Part shown: positions 1-8,247 of the stretch, in pieces | How the letters are laid out: the number at the start of each line of letters is the position of its first letter | How positions within the stretch are numbered: position 1 is the first letter of the stretch | Source of the DNA: an uncultured Fretibacterium sp. | Lineage (GTDB): Bacteria > Synergistota > Synergistia > Synergistales > Aminobacteriaceae | Direction: 5' to 3' | Assembly (NCBI GenBank): GCA_937892105.1 | Contig: CALAUZ010000320.1 | Coordinates: 1-23,200, forward strand | DNA length: 23,200 bases | Position numbers and translations under genes: made by a program | Notes under the pieces: generated by a model | Told to the model about the DNA's origin: nothing | Databases searched by the model: none | What the model saw: the letters and a program-made list of their open reading frames with translations, nothing else

Positions 1-77
1 CCTGCACGCCTTCCGTAGATTGCCGCCGACATTCCCGCCGGGCCTGCTCCGATGATAACTAGTTCATGATTCTCCAT
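1..77 (-). CDS. trxB: Thioredoxin reductase, N-terminal fragment (runs off the window)
   Basis: Only the first 25 codons are present. They read MENHELVIIGAGPAGMSAAI followed by YGRRAG, which is the FAD-binding Rossmann start (GxGxxG, residues 9-14) of the low-molecular-weight thioredoxin reductase family. The ATG at 77 follows a strong Shine-Dalgarno AGGGAGG. It is the last visible gene of the leftward selenium operon, 19 bp after the acetolactate decarboxylase gene. In glycine/betaine reductase loci this enzyme passes NADPH electrons to the thioredoxin (here at 9913) that re-reduces selenoprotein A. The context supports TrxB, but other FAD-dependent pyridine nucleotide oxidoreductases share this N-terminus, and the CxxC motif lies outside the window. 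Confidence 0.8.
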   Translation of the reverse strand, partial: MENHELVIIGAGPAGMSAAIYGRRA

Positions 78-96
78 GATTATTATTCCTCCCTGT

Positions 97-870
97 TTAT
101 TTGCCTTCCACTGCCTCTATTTCCTTCTGCATGTTTACAGATAACTCTTTGTCGTTGAAACTTGGACGGTTAGGCACAATCATGTTGAACTCGCTGATTA
201 CGTCCATCTCAACAACACAATCTTTCACCGCTACATTCAGTACATGTCCGCCCTTCGTTCCATCTTCTGATACAAAATGAAGATGCCAGCCCGCTGAGTT
301 CAGACCGCTCATGTAATCGGGGCAGTAAAGAGCTACTATCGTTCCGCGAATATCCTTGTACTCAAATTCCCGCTGATCCGTCTCTAACGCAATATTAAGA
401 GGCTTATAGGGTTCATTCTGAGCAAGTTCGCTGCGGACGTGCATGTAAGGCATTATTCCGCTTACTCTGGCCATGTAAAACTGATTTCTTCCGTTTTCAT
501 GAGCAATCGAAGTCATAATACCCTTCAGTTCCTCGATATTGCCGGCAGTTACACCGTCTTTCTTCACATCGGCATCAAAAAATGTTACGTTCGCAAACGG
601 CACTGTCTCTTCATCGGAAACAACCTCAACGCTCCCGTCCCATAAAGCACGGTAAACTGTTCCGCCGTGCATTATAAGTTCACCGTTCACGCCCTGAAAC
701 GTACCGATACCCGTATCGCCGTAATTCTTCAGCTCCTTAACGGTTATTACTCCGTCATATTCACCCTGCATTAACGACTGAAGCAACGCAGTCTGAAAAA
801 GTCCGTCCCCTGCCGCAAAAGCTGCATTCACAGAAAATGCAACGATAAGTAACGCTAAAAATTTCCTCAT
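97..870 (-). CDS. budA: Acetolactate decarboxylase with signal peptide
   Basis: 257 residues. Residues 1-19 form a signal peptide with a likely cut at AFA/AG, so the enzyme is probably exported, as is known for the Brevibacillus enzyme. The mature part shows the acetolactate decarboxylase pattern: GGTVYRALWDG near 69-79, HENGRNQFYMARVSG near 124-138, and the zinc ligands in GWHLHF (H196, H198) plus H209 in GGHVLN. A conserved arginine lies in HVRS (146), and glutamates near the C-terminus (250-255) could supply the catalytic one. The reaction is (S)-2-acetolactate to (R)-acetoin plus CO2. It starts 13 bp after selD with its own AGAGG Shine-Dalgarno, so it is co-transcribed with the sel genes. 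Its link to betaine reduction is not obvious. Family assignment is secure; the symbol budA/alsD is by family. Confidence 0.88.
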   Translation of the reverse strand: MRKFLALLIVAFSVNAAFAAGDGLFQTALLQSLMQGEYDGVITVKELKNYGDTGIGTFQGVNGELIMHGGTVYRALWDGSVEVVSDEETVPFANVTFFDADVKKDGVTAGNIEELKGIMTSIAHENGRNQFYMARVSGIMPYMHVRSELAQNEPYKPLNIALETDQREFEYKDIRGTIVALYCPDYMSGLNSAGWHLHFVSEDGTKGGHVLNVAVKDCVVEMDVISEFNMIVPNRPSFNDKELSVNMQKEIEAVEGK

Positions 871-883
871 TCTAAAACCTCTT

Positions 884-1945
884 TCACGTAAGAATTATCC
901 TGCCTTCACCTTCAATGAACGTTCCTATGATTTCCGCCCTATCAAACCCCCTGCCTCTTACGTGATTTAACACTGCCTCCGACATATCAGAACTTACAGC
1001 AAGAAGAAGTCCTCCCGATGTCTGCGCGTCATATATAACGTCAACATCGCTCTGTTGGAACTGTCCTTCAGCGGTAACATTATCCTGATACGCGGCCATG
1101 TTCCTGTACGCTCCTTCAGGTATAAGCCCCATGTCTGCAAGCTCCTTAACGCCGGATATTGCTGGAATGTCTGTCAGTTTCAGCACACAATCCAGATTAT
1201 CACCCGCCATGTCCGACAAATGCCCGGCAAGACCGAAACCTGTTACATCAGTTGCAGCATGAACAGAACAGTGAAGGTCGTCTGGAAGTCCAGGCATGTT
1301 CAGCGTAATCATGCTTTGAGTTGCTTCCGTTACTGTACGCTCGTCCTCTATCATTCCGGCTTTGATGGCTGTTGCTGCTATACCTGTACCAAGCGGCTTC
1401 GTGAGAATGAGTTTGTCGCCCGGCAATGCTCCTGACGTCCGCCAGAGTTTAGACTTCTCAGCTTCGCCATACACTACAAGACCGTACTTAGGTTCATCGT
1501 CCTGCACACTGTGGCCGCCAACAAGAAAAGCTCCTGCACTCCTCGCACGCTCAAAACCTCCCTCAAGTATGCGCTTCAGAACATCAAGCTCAAGATACTT
1601 TGTCGGGAAACATACTACGTTAAGCGCGACAACAGGTCTTCCTCCCATAGCAAAAACATCGCTCAATGAGTTAGCCGCCGCTATCTGTCCCCACGTGAAA
1701 GGGTCATCAACCACTGGCGTTATGAAATCAATCGTCAGTATACCGTAACGTTTCTCGTCAAGCTCAAAGACTGCCGCGTCCTCGTTGCCGTTCCATGAGG
1801 CAAGCACCCTGTCGCCGTAAATCTGAGGTATTCCCGATAATACTTCCTTTAGATCCGCCGGACCTATCTTTGCCGCTCACCCACTCGAATACGATAACTC
1901 AGTAAGCCTCTTTTTGCCAACCTGTGAAGACTCACAGCACGACAC
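884..1945 (-). CDS. selD: Selenide, water dikinase, itself a selenoprotein (in-frame UGA = Sec)
   Basis: Makes selenophosphate, the selenium donor for SelA, from selenide and ATP. A normal ORF search sees only codons from about 1807. Upstream the same frame continues through a TGA at 1879-1877 and encodes KKRLTELSYSSG-U-AAKIGP, matching the SelD active-site motif (LTxxSxxxG-C/U-xxKI). I therefore read TGA as selenocysteine, about residue 23. The remainder has the SelD hallmarks (GDRVLASWNGNEDAAVF, AMGGRPVVALNVV, GGHSVQDDEPKYGL, TDVTGFGLAGH), and the total of about 353 residues is normal. No in-frame ATG exists. A GTG at 1945 gives the best N-terminal length; a GTG at 1954, closer to an AGAAGGG, is the alternative. 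The start overlaps the end of selB by 14 bp, implying translational coupling. The exact start is uncertain; identity is secure. Confidence 0.9.
1851..1869 (-). promoter_or_regulatory. Possible SECIS hairpin of selD
   Basis: Seven nucleotides after the selD UGA codon, AGAT and ATCT can pair around an 11-nt loop that contains GGTC. The stem is only 4 bp, so this is a weak candidate. The position and the GGU-type loop fit the bacterial requirement for a hairpin directly downstream of the Sec codon that binds the C-terminal domain of SelB. Confidence 0.35.
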
Positions 1946-3812
1946 GGTAATCACCAGCCCTTCTCGTGAAACCCTTGCTGTCGAAATATTCCAGTATGGG
2001 CAGAATGTATTTCCGTGTGCTTCCAGTTGCGTCCCTGACCTGTGCCAAAGTTACCTGACTTCCCAGATTACGGAGAATGTTCCTCATTTCGTCTTCAAGC
2101 TCATTAAGAAGAACATAACCCTCTGGAATTAGAGCGAGTGTTCCGTTGTTGCGCATGGCCTGAATGATTTTCGTGAATTTTTGCCCGTTTTTCTCCGGCA
2201 ATGCAAGTTCATTCCTTAGTTCCTCAATCGTAGGAAGCTGCCATTTCCGCGACATACAGATATTCTTCACGGCCTCTATGTTCGCGCTGAAAGCCTCGTC
2301 ATTCTCCGGCACAAAATCAGGAGTATGCAGCTTGTTCCCATCAATGATGATTATTCCGCGAGATACAGCAAGTTTTATCACGGAGCGCGGCATGTTAGCG
2401 TCCTCAAGAGGCATTCCCAGTTCCGAAGGGTAATGCTTCTGGTACTTCATCACAGCTTCTTTCAGAGCGTTCATGATTTCAACGCAGTAATTTTCCGAGA
2501 GAATGTTGTTATCTGCAATAACTATTTTTCCGGCTGATGATAATTTTTCCGTTACTGTGTCGAGATTTTCCTGCGTATCCTGCAATACCTGCAATGCTTC
2601 TGACTGGGACATGCTCCCGGCCTCTGTGATAAGGTATGAGAAACGTTCATCGGGAGTTTTGGCTGACTTCAGACTGTTTATGCGATGAAGGATTTTGCCC
2701 CTCATGGCTGAACCTCTGGGTTTGTAGGAGTATGGGTATATGACTTCGCCGCCTCCGATTGTGATTAACGGGCTGTAGAAACGCAGTATAAATCGCTGGC
2801 CGTATGTGCAGACTACAGGCTCTTCAAGTACGAGCTGTGCTGGCTGGGTTTCTCCAGGCTCAATCTGCTTCGTGTCAAGCAATGATACCCGCGCCAAAAC
2901 CTCTGAAGTCCCAGTACAGACATGTACCCTCTGCCAGTGCCTTATGGGTTCTTTTACGTTGGGAAGTATCCTGACTACAGCCTCGAAACACTTAGTGGGT
3001 CTGAATACACCTTTCCGGCAGACTACATCTCCGCGCGAAATATCATCAATATCAATCCCAGCAAGATTTGCCGCAACCCTCTGCCCAGCGTATGCGCTAT
3101 CTACGCTCTGTCCGTGAACCTGAAGCGTCCTAATCCTTCCCTCACGTCCCGATGGGAGAACCTCTATTCTGTCGCCCGGACTTGCCGTACCATGATACGC
3201 CGTTCCAGTTATGACCGTCCCAAAACCAGATATCGTAAACGCCCTGTCAACCGGCAGAAAGAATGCACCGCTTCTCGGCCTGACTTTAACCCTGTCGATT
3301 AACGCCGTAATCTCAGAACGAAGCGCGTCAAGTCCCTCGCCTGTTACGCTGGAAACAGGAACTGCTGCCCGACCTTCAAGGAATGTTCCCTTCACAAAAT
3401 CTTTGACATCATCAATGACAAGTTCGAGCATTCCTTCATCGTCTTTAACACGGTCAATTTTCGTTACGGCGATTAAACCGTCATGAACTCCCAGAAGCTC
3501 CATTATTGCTAGGTGTTCGCGTGTCTGCGGCATAACGCTTTCATCTGCGGCAATAACCAGCAATGCTGCATCAATCCCCGACGCTCCTGCAACCATCTGG
3601 CGTATAAACCTCTCATGTCCGGGAACATCAATAACACTTACTACCCTTCCATCGCCGAGTTTCAATGGGGCAAATCCTAGCTCTATGGTGATACCGCGTT
3701 TTCGTTCTTCGATTAGGCGGTCGCAGTTTATGCCGGTAAGGGCGTTTATGAGGGCTGTCTTTCCGTGATCTATGTGGCCTGCTGTGCCGAGTACTAACGA
3801 TATCTCACGCAT
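1932..3812 (-). CDS. selB: Selenocysteine-specific elongation factor SelB
   Basis: 626 residues, the usual SelB length. It binds GTP and Sec-tRNA(Sec) and recognises the SECIS hairpin of the mRNA. The G domain shows the P-loop GTAGHIDHGKTALINALTG (9-27), the switch region KRGITIELGFA, the G3 motif DVPGHE and the G4 motif TKID, followed by two EF-Tu-like beta-barrel domains. The C-terminal third, from about 370, is rich in helices and fits the winged-helix repeats that bind SECIS. The ATG overlaps the end of selA by 8 bp, and its stop overlaps the start of selD, so the three sel genes form one translationally coupled unit. The two selenoprotein reductase genes served by this factor lie in the same window. 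Confidence 0.96.
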   Translation of the reverse strand: MREISLVLGTAGHIDHGKTALINALTGINCDRLIEERKRGITIELGFAPLKLGDGRVVSVIDVPGHERFIRQMVAGASGIDAALLVIAADESVMPQTREHLAIMELLGVHDGLIAVTKIDRVKDDEGMLELVIDDVKDFVKGTFLEGRAAVPVSSVTGEGLDALRSEITALIDRVKVRPRSGAFFLPVDRAFTISGFGTVITGTAYHGTASPGDRIEVLPSGREGRIRTLQVHGQSVDSAYAGQRVAANLAGIDIDDISRGDVVCRKGVFRPTKCFEAVVRILPNVKEPIRHWQRVHVCTGTSEVLARVSLLDTKQIEPGETQPAQLVLEEPVVCTYGQRFILRFYSPLITIGGGEVIYPYSYKPRGSAMRGKILHRINSLKSAKTPDERFSYLITEAGSMSQSEALQVLQDTQENLDTVTEKLSSAGKIVIADNNILSENYCVEIMNALKEAVMKYQKHYPSELGMPLEDANMPRSVIKLAVSRGIIIIDGNKLHTPDFVPENDEAFSANIEAVKNICMSRKWQLPTIEELRNELALPEKNGQKFTKIIQAMRNNGTLALIPEGYVLLNELEDEMRNILRNLGSQVTLAQVRDATGSTRKYILPILEYFDSKGFTRRAGDYRVVL

Positions 3813-5199
3813 TCAGCACACTCCCAAGAGCTCCAGCCAGAACATCATCGTCCCCGTCCTGAAGCGTCCTGACGTGGACAACAATTTCATCGTCCCTTGC
3901 ACCGCAAAGAACTGGCACATCAAAACCTCTCAGTAATTTCTGGATATATCCTGCTCCGAGAGTTTTATGCTTCACCGAAACTCCCCAGCCCTTCAGCTTT
4001 ATCTCAGGGCATGAACCCCCTCCTGTTGCGTCTTCAACCTCAATAATACGGACTTCAGCATTTACTTTGTTCCGCAGATTATCAGCAATCGCCTCTGCAT
4101 GAGACCTCATAGCGTCATTGTCCATACGTATCATTCTGAGCGTTGGAATGTCGTCATAGCGTCCCTGAGCGTAGAGCCTGAGTGTTGCCTCAAATCCCGA
4201 CAGCGTTACCTTGTCCACTCTTAACGCCCGCGCCAATGGATATTTCTTGAGGCGGTCAATATATTCCTTTTTGCCGACTATACCTCCAATTTGAGGCCCG
4301 CCGAGTATCTTGTCGCCGGAAAATGTAACTATGTCTGCTCCTGCTTCAAGGCATGACTTTATGCTGATTTCGCCGGTATTAGCCGGAAGTCCGATAACTT
4401 CTCCGTCAACAAGTAATCCGCTTCCTGCGTCCTCCATGAATATCAATCCGCGTTCGTGTGCAAGAGTGGCTAATTCCCTGCGCTCCGGCGATAACGTGAA
4501 GCCCTCAATCCTGAAGTTTGACGGGTGTATCTTCATCAGCATTGATGTATCCCCGTTGATTGCGCGTTCGTAGTCGTAAAGATGTGTCCTGTTTGTTGTG
4601 CCGGTTTCATGAAGCCTTGCCCCTGAAAGCTCCATTATGTCCGGTATTCTGAAAGAACCCCCAATCTCTACAAGTTCTCCCCTCGACACTACAACTTCTG
4701 TACCTTTCGACAACGCACTCAAGGCAAGCATTACAGCCCCCGCGTTGTTGTTGACAACGAGAGAAGCCTCTGCACCGGTGAGGGAACATAACAAGTCTTC
4801 GATTAGCGAGTTTCTCTGACCGCGTGAACCTGCTTTTAGGTCGTATTCGAGATTGGAATATGACGAGGCTATATGGGCCATTGCTTTTACGGCTTCAGGG
4901 GATATCAGTGAACGCCCCAAATTCGTGTGAATTACTACTCCTGTAGCATTGATGACGCGCCTTAGATTGGGACGTGAGGCAGAAGCCAGCGCAGTTATAC
5001 ATGACGTTCTGAAATCGTCAGGCGAAAACTCCATACTCTCATCATTGAGGATTAACTGTCTTATACATGATAATTCAGCGTTTATTATGCGTTTTACCCT
5101 CATTCTTCCGAGCGTATCAAGCCATGACTGCACCCATTCATAACCCAGAATTATATCCATACTGGGAATTGACCTCAACTTCTGCCCCTTGTCCGGCAT
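3805..5199 (-). CDS. selA: L-seryl-tRNA(Sec) selenium transferase SelA
   Basis: 464 residues. This PLP-dependent enzyme converts seryl-tRNA(Sec) to selenocysteyl-tRNA(Sec) using selenophosphate. Visible hallmarks are the N-terminal tRNA-binding helices, INATGVVIHTNLGRSLIS (84-101), EYDLKAGSRGQR (118-129), VNNNAGAVMLAL (149-160) and the PLP-lysine region TFSGDKILGGPQIGG with K297. The ATG follows GAGGATAAA. It lies 48 bp downstream of the BCCT transporter gene with no terminator between them. selC (tRNA-Sec) is not next to it and I found no copy in this window. Confidence 0.96.
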   Translation of the reverse strand: MPDKGQKLRSIPSMDIILGYEWVQSWLDTLGRMRVKRIINAELSCIRQLILNDESMEFSPDDFRTSCITALASASRPNLRRVINATGVVIHTNLGRSLISPEAVKAMAHIASSYSNLEYDLKAGSRGQRNSLIEDLLCSLTGAEASLVVNNNAGAVMLALSALSKGTEVVVSRGELVEIGGSFRIPDIMELSGARLHETGTTNRTHLYDYERAINGDTSMLMKIHPSNFRIEGFTLSPERRELATLAHERGLIFMEDAGSGLLVDGEVIGLPANTGEISIKSCLEAGADIVTFSGDKILGGPQIGGIVGKKEYIDRLKKYPLARALRVDKVTLSGFEATLRLYAQGRYDDIPTLRMIRMDNDAMRSHAEAIADNLRNKVNAEVRIIEVEDATGGGSCPEIKLKGWGVSVKHKTLGAGYIQKLLRGFDVPVLCGARDDEIVVHVRTLQDGDDDVLAGALGSVLNA

Positions 5200-5247
5200 T
5201 TTATCCTCTAAGTCTCCTCTTGTAGTTTTTCACAATGATATCACGCT

Positions 5248-6825
5248 TTACAACTTGCCTTCATGCTCATCTTGAACGAGCGATTTCCACAGCGACCAGC
5301 AAGAGCAAACCATGATTATTGCGAACGGAGGAGCGGCAGTCAGGGATATAGTCTGCAAGTTCTGAAGTCCTCCCGTCATGAGAAGAACTATAGCAAGCGC
5401 GGCCATGAGTACTCCCCAAACGCCCATCTTTGATTTTGAGGGATTAAGGTTGCCATAGTTGGAGTACATTGACAGAACGAACGTTGCAGAGTTAGCGGAC
5501 GTAACGAAGAAAGTTGTGATTAACACGAGCATTGTTACCGACATGATGAAGCCCAGCGGGTAATACTTATACAGCGCGAAAACTCCCACCGATATATCTT
5601 TCGTTACCTGTGCGGCAATGTCAATTCCTTTCACCAGCTGAAGATGAAGTGCTGATGTCCCGAATATCGCGAACCATGTGAAGCTGCCCAGTGCCGGAAC
5701 GATTAACACTCCCGCTACGAACTCAGCGATTGTCCTTCCGCGTGAAATCCTCGCAACGAATGAGCCTACGAAAGGTGCCCAAGCGATCCACCAAGCCCAG
5801 TAATAGAGCGTCCAGTTTTTGAGGTGGTCGCCATATTTCCCGCCGTAAGGTGCCATAGAGAAACTTTCCTTCACGAAACCGCTGATGAAGTCGCCAATTC
5901 CAGTCATGAGGGACTCCAATATCGGGAGTGAAGGCCCTACGAAGAACAGGAGAACCATAAGCGCAAGGCATATCACCAAATTCAGGTTAGCGACAAACTT
6001 TATGCCCTTGTCGATACCCAATACAGCCGAACCGGTGTAAAGTACAGCGAGGATTATGATGATTGAAACCTGTATGAAAGTCGTGCGGTCAACACCCATA
6101 ATCTCGTTGAGGCCGCTGTTGAGCTGCAGGGTTCCGAGACCAAGTGATGTGGTAATTCCTGCGAGTGTCGCGAATATTGCCAGTACGTCTATGAACTTCC
6201 CGAACCAACCGTCAACTGCCTTCTGCCCGAAAATGGGTATGAACAGAGAGCTTATAAGTCCGGGCGAGTTTCTTCTGAACTGGTAGTAGGCCATAGGCAT
6301 AGCAATTACAGCGTATCCTGCCCATGGGTGCAATCCCCAATGGAAGAACGATATCTGCATTGCGTCTCTTGCTGCCTGAATGCTGCCTGGTTCTGCGCCG
6401 AACGGGGTGTTACCGAAATGGATTAGCGGTTCACCAGCACCATAGAATACAAGCCCAACTCCCATTCCTGCCGAGAAGAGCATTGCGAACCACGATATGT
6501 TGCTGTGTTCGGGACGGTCTTCGGGCTTACCGAGACGGACATTGCGAAACCTGCTGAACGCCATAACTATGCAGAACGCGACAAAGCTGTCCATCGTGAG
6601 GAGATATCCCCAGCCGAAATACTTTGTCAGTCCGCCGAACAATGAATTTGCGAAGTTCCCGAAGTTCTCAGGCAGGAAAAGTCCCCATGCTACAACGGCG
6701 AAAGTTATTGCTATTGAGATTAAGTATACTGGATTGGATTTAGATGTTTTCTCGATGCTGCTGATTGAACCGGTTACGAGGAAATCACGGCCATCATCTT
6801 TCTTTGTGTCTTTGCTGTCAGACAT
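5248..6825 (-). CDS. BCCT-family betaine/carnitine/choline transporter
   Basis: 525 residues with about 12 hydrophobic membrane segments after a 30-residue cytoplasmic N-terminus. Family motifs are clear: the glycine stretch SAGMGVGLVFYGAGEPLIHF (118-137), FHWGLHPWAGYA (161-172), and the tryptophan-rich segment YYWAWWIAWAPFVGSF (341-356) that forms the trimethylammonium-binding box in characterised members. BCCT carriers take up quaternary ammonium compounds by ion coupling or exchange. Its position between the reductase B subunits (grdI, grdH) and the sel genes suggests that it imports the reductase substrate, most simply glycine betaine. It has a good Shine-Dalgarno (AAAGGAG), but a hairpin terminator lies between it and grdH, so its expression may be lower than that of the reductase. 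Exact substrate and coupling ion cannot be read from sequence. Confidence 0.93.
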   Translation of the reverse strand: MSDSKDTKKDDGRDFLVTGSISSIEKTSKSNPVYLISIAITFAVVAWGLFLPENFGNFANSLFGGLTKYFGWGYLLTMDSFVAFCIVMAFSRFRNVRLGKPEDRPEHSNISWFAMLFSAGMGVGLVFYGAGEPLIHFGNTPFGAEPGSIQAARDAMQISFFHWGLHPWAGYAVIAMPMAYYQFRRNSPGLISSLFIPIFGQKAVDGWFGKFIDVLAIFATLAGITTSLGLGTLQLNSGLNEIMGVDRTTFIQVSIIIILAVLYTGSAVLGIDKGIKFVANLNLVICLALMVLLFFVGPSLPILESLMTGIGDFISGFVKESFSMAPYGGKYGDHLKNWTLYYWAWWIAWAPFVGSFVARISRGRTIAEFVAGVLIVPALGSFTWFAIFGTSALHLQLVKGIDIAAQVTKDISVGVFALYKYYPLGFIMSVTMLVLITTFFVTSANSATFVLSMYSNYGNLNPSKSKMGVWGVLMAALAIVLLMTGGLQNLQTISLTAAPPFAIIMVCSCWSLWKSLVQDEHEGKL

Positions 6826-6861
6826 AAAATTTCAGCTCCTTTCTTGTTTTTCACGGTACGC

Positions 6862-6897
6862 AAAAAAATACTGGGGGCTGAATGCCTCAACTCCCAG
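6862..6897 (-). terminator. Intrinsic terminator after grdH
   Basis: On the minus strand CTGGG pairs with CCCAG around an imperfect inner stem, followed by TA and seven Ts. It sits directly after the grdH stop and before the BCCT gene, and no clear promoter is seen between it and that gene. Partial read-through would set a high-reductase, low-transporter and low-sel expression ratio. Confidence 0.7.
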
Positions 6898-6910
6898 CAT
6901 GATTTACATC

Positions 6911-8224
6911 TTAGAACTTTGACGGGAATACTGTCGGCTCTTCGACCTTCGTAGCAAGAGCATTAAGTGCTGCTTCAACACGGCTTGTGCGGAGCTGCCA
7001 TTCTGCTTCTTTGCTGAGTTCGGGATCTCCGAGCGGGTAAGGAACTGACACTGTCTGCACCATTCTGTTAGACCCGACTGTCTTGGCAACGTCTATCAGG
7101 TTGCACATCACTGTTACCGGAATGCCTGTACGTTCTATTTCTTTGCCCATCGTTGCACCGCAACGCGTACAAGTTCCTCAGGTCGATGTGAGAATTACAG
7201 CGTCAACTCCTGCATCATGGAGTTCCTTAGCAATTTCCTTGCCGAATTTTGCCGCAAATGCCTGTGTTGTTCCTGTTCCAACTGTAACATAGAACCAGTC
7301 ATAGACCTTGCCGATTTTGCCCTGCTTCTCGAAGTAGCGCATTGCATCGAGCGGTATGCCTCTGTCGGGTACTGCACACATAGCCGCCGGGTCAAATCCT
7401 GCGTGAATGGTCTTGAACACGCCTTCAGGAAGGTTATCCCTGTCAGCAATGTTGTACTTGCCCCATTTCTGCGCGGAAGCACTCTGAATCCTGTCCGGGT
7501 TGTCAACGGGGACAACACCGCTTGATGAGACGAGTGCGATTGTGGCCTTGCTGAGGTCTTTAAGCGGTTCTGCGGGAGGTATCTTCTCCATGCTGGGGAT
7601 TATAAGCTCAGTCTGGAAAGGCTCACCGTTAATCTTCTTGAGGAGCATGTCAATTACACGGTCAGCAGCCATTAGCCCATTGGGGTCAGGAATTTCCATA
7701 CGTATACCGCGAGGGAAATATCCTTCCTGTGCAGCAGGGAGGAGCTTCTCACCCTTAGCGATTTTCTTAGCGAAAGCCGCCATCGGTGTAACGTCCTGCT
7801 TCATGAACGTAGCCTTACGCCCGCCCTTGAAGATGTATGCCGCAGCCTTGTACTCCTCAACGCCTGGGTTCTCCTCATTCATTGAGGTGATTACAGGGAC
7901 ATGGTAACGTTCGCTTACGGCCTTGCAGATTATTCCGCAGCCAACTCCGTAACGTCCAGCCATGAACGCGGGGCCAGCAAAGAATATCCCAAACTCTTTC
8001 GTGTCAAGGAACGCAAATATCTCCTTGAGGGCTTCCTCTGTATGGTTAGTGATGTAGTTGTCGCCGCATACGATAGTGTTAGTTACCTCGATGTCGGGCT
8101 TGCACATGGCGTTTAACATCATGGAACAGCCGATTAACTTGTCATGGAAGACCGGAGTCTGGTCGGCCATTTCCTCGCCGCCGATACCTGCAAAGAACTG
8201 GTTAATGTAATGTATAGCTTTCAT
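6911..8224 (-). CDS. grdH: Glycine/sarcosine/betaine reductase component B selenoprotein subunit (betaine-type GrdH likely; UGA = Sec349)
   Basis: 437 residues when the TGA at 7180-7178 is read as selenocysteine; a naive ORF search splits it into 348- and 79-residue pieces. The junction reads DAVILTST-U-GTCTRCGATMGKEIER, the hallmark UxxCxxC motif of the GrdB/GrdF/GrdH family. The N-terminus (KAIHYINQFFAGIGGEEMAD, then GCSMMLNAM, FFAGPAFMAGRYGVGCG) also fits. The subunit reduces the substrate bound on component B and passes the carboxymethyl group to selenoprotein A as a Se-ester. It starts 23 bp after grdI. The glycine (GrdB), sarcosine (GrdF) and betaine (GrdH) versions are hard to separate by eye. 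I favour betaine because of the flanking BCCT transporter and the missing pyruvoyl site in the partner subunit. Family confidence is very high; substrate confidence is moderate. Confidence 0.9.
7151..7165 (-). promoter_or_regulatory. SECIS hairpin of grdH
   Basis: A perfect 6-bp stem, CGTTGC/GCAACG, closes a GGT loop 12 nt after the UGA codon, inside the coding sequence. Distance, stability and the GGU apical loop match the bacterial SECIS signal bound by SelB. Confidence 0.65.
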
Positions 8225-8247
8225 AATTCTATTTCACCCCTCTCACT

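Noticed and set aside
439..645. Plus-strand ORFs opposite the budA and sel genes
   Set aside because: They are antisense shadows of well-supported genes and show no independent motifs or ribosome sites.
7178..8224. grdH as a truncated gene or pseudogene ending at an in-frame TGA
   Set aside because: The frame continues with a family-conserved UxxCxxC motif and a SECIS-like hairpin, and selA, selB and selD are adjacent. The TGA is selenocysteine.
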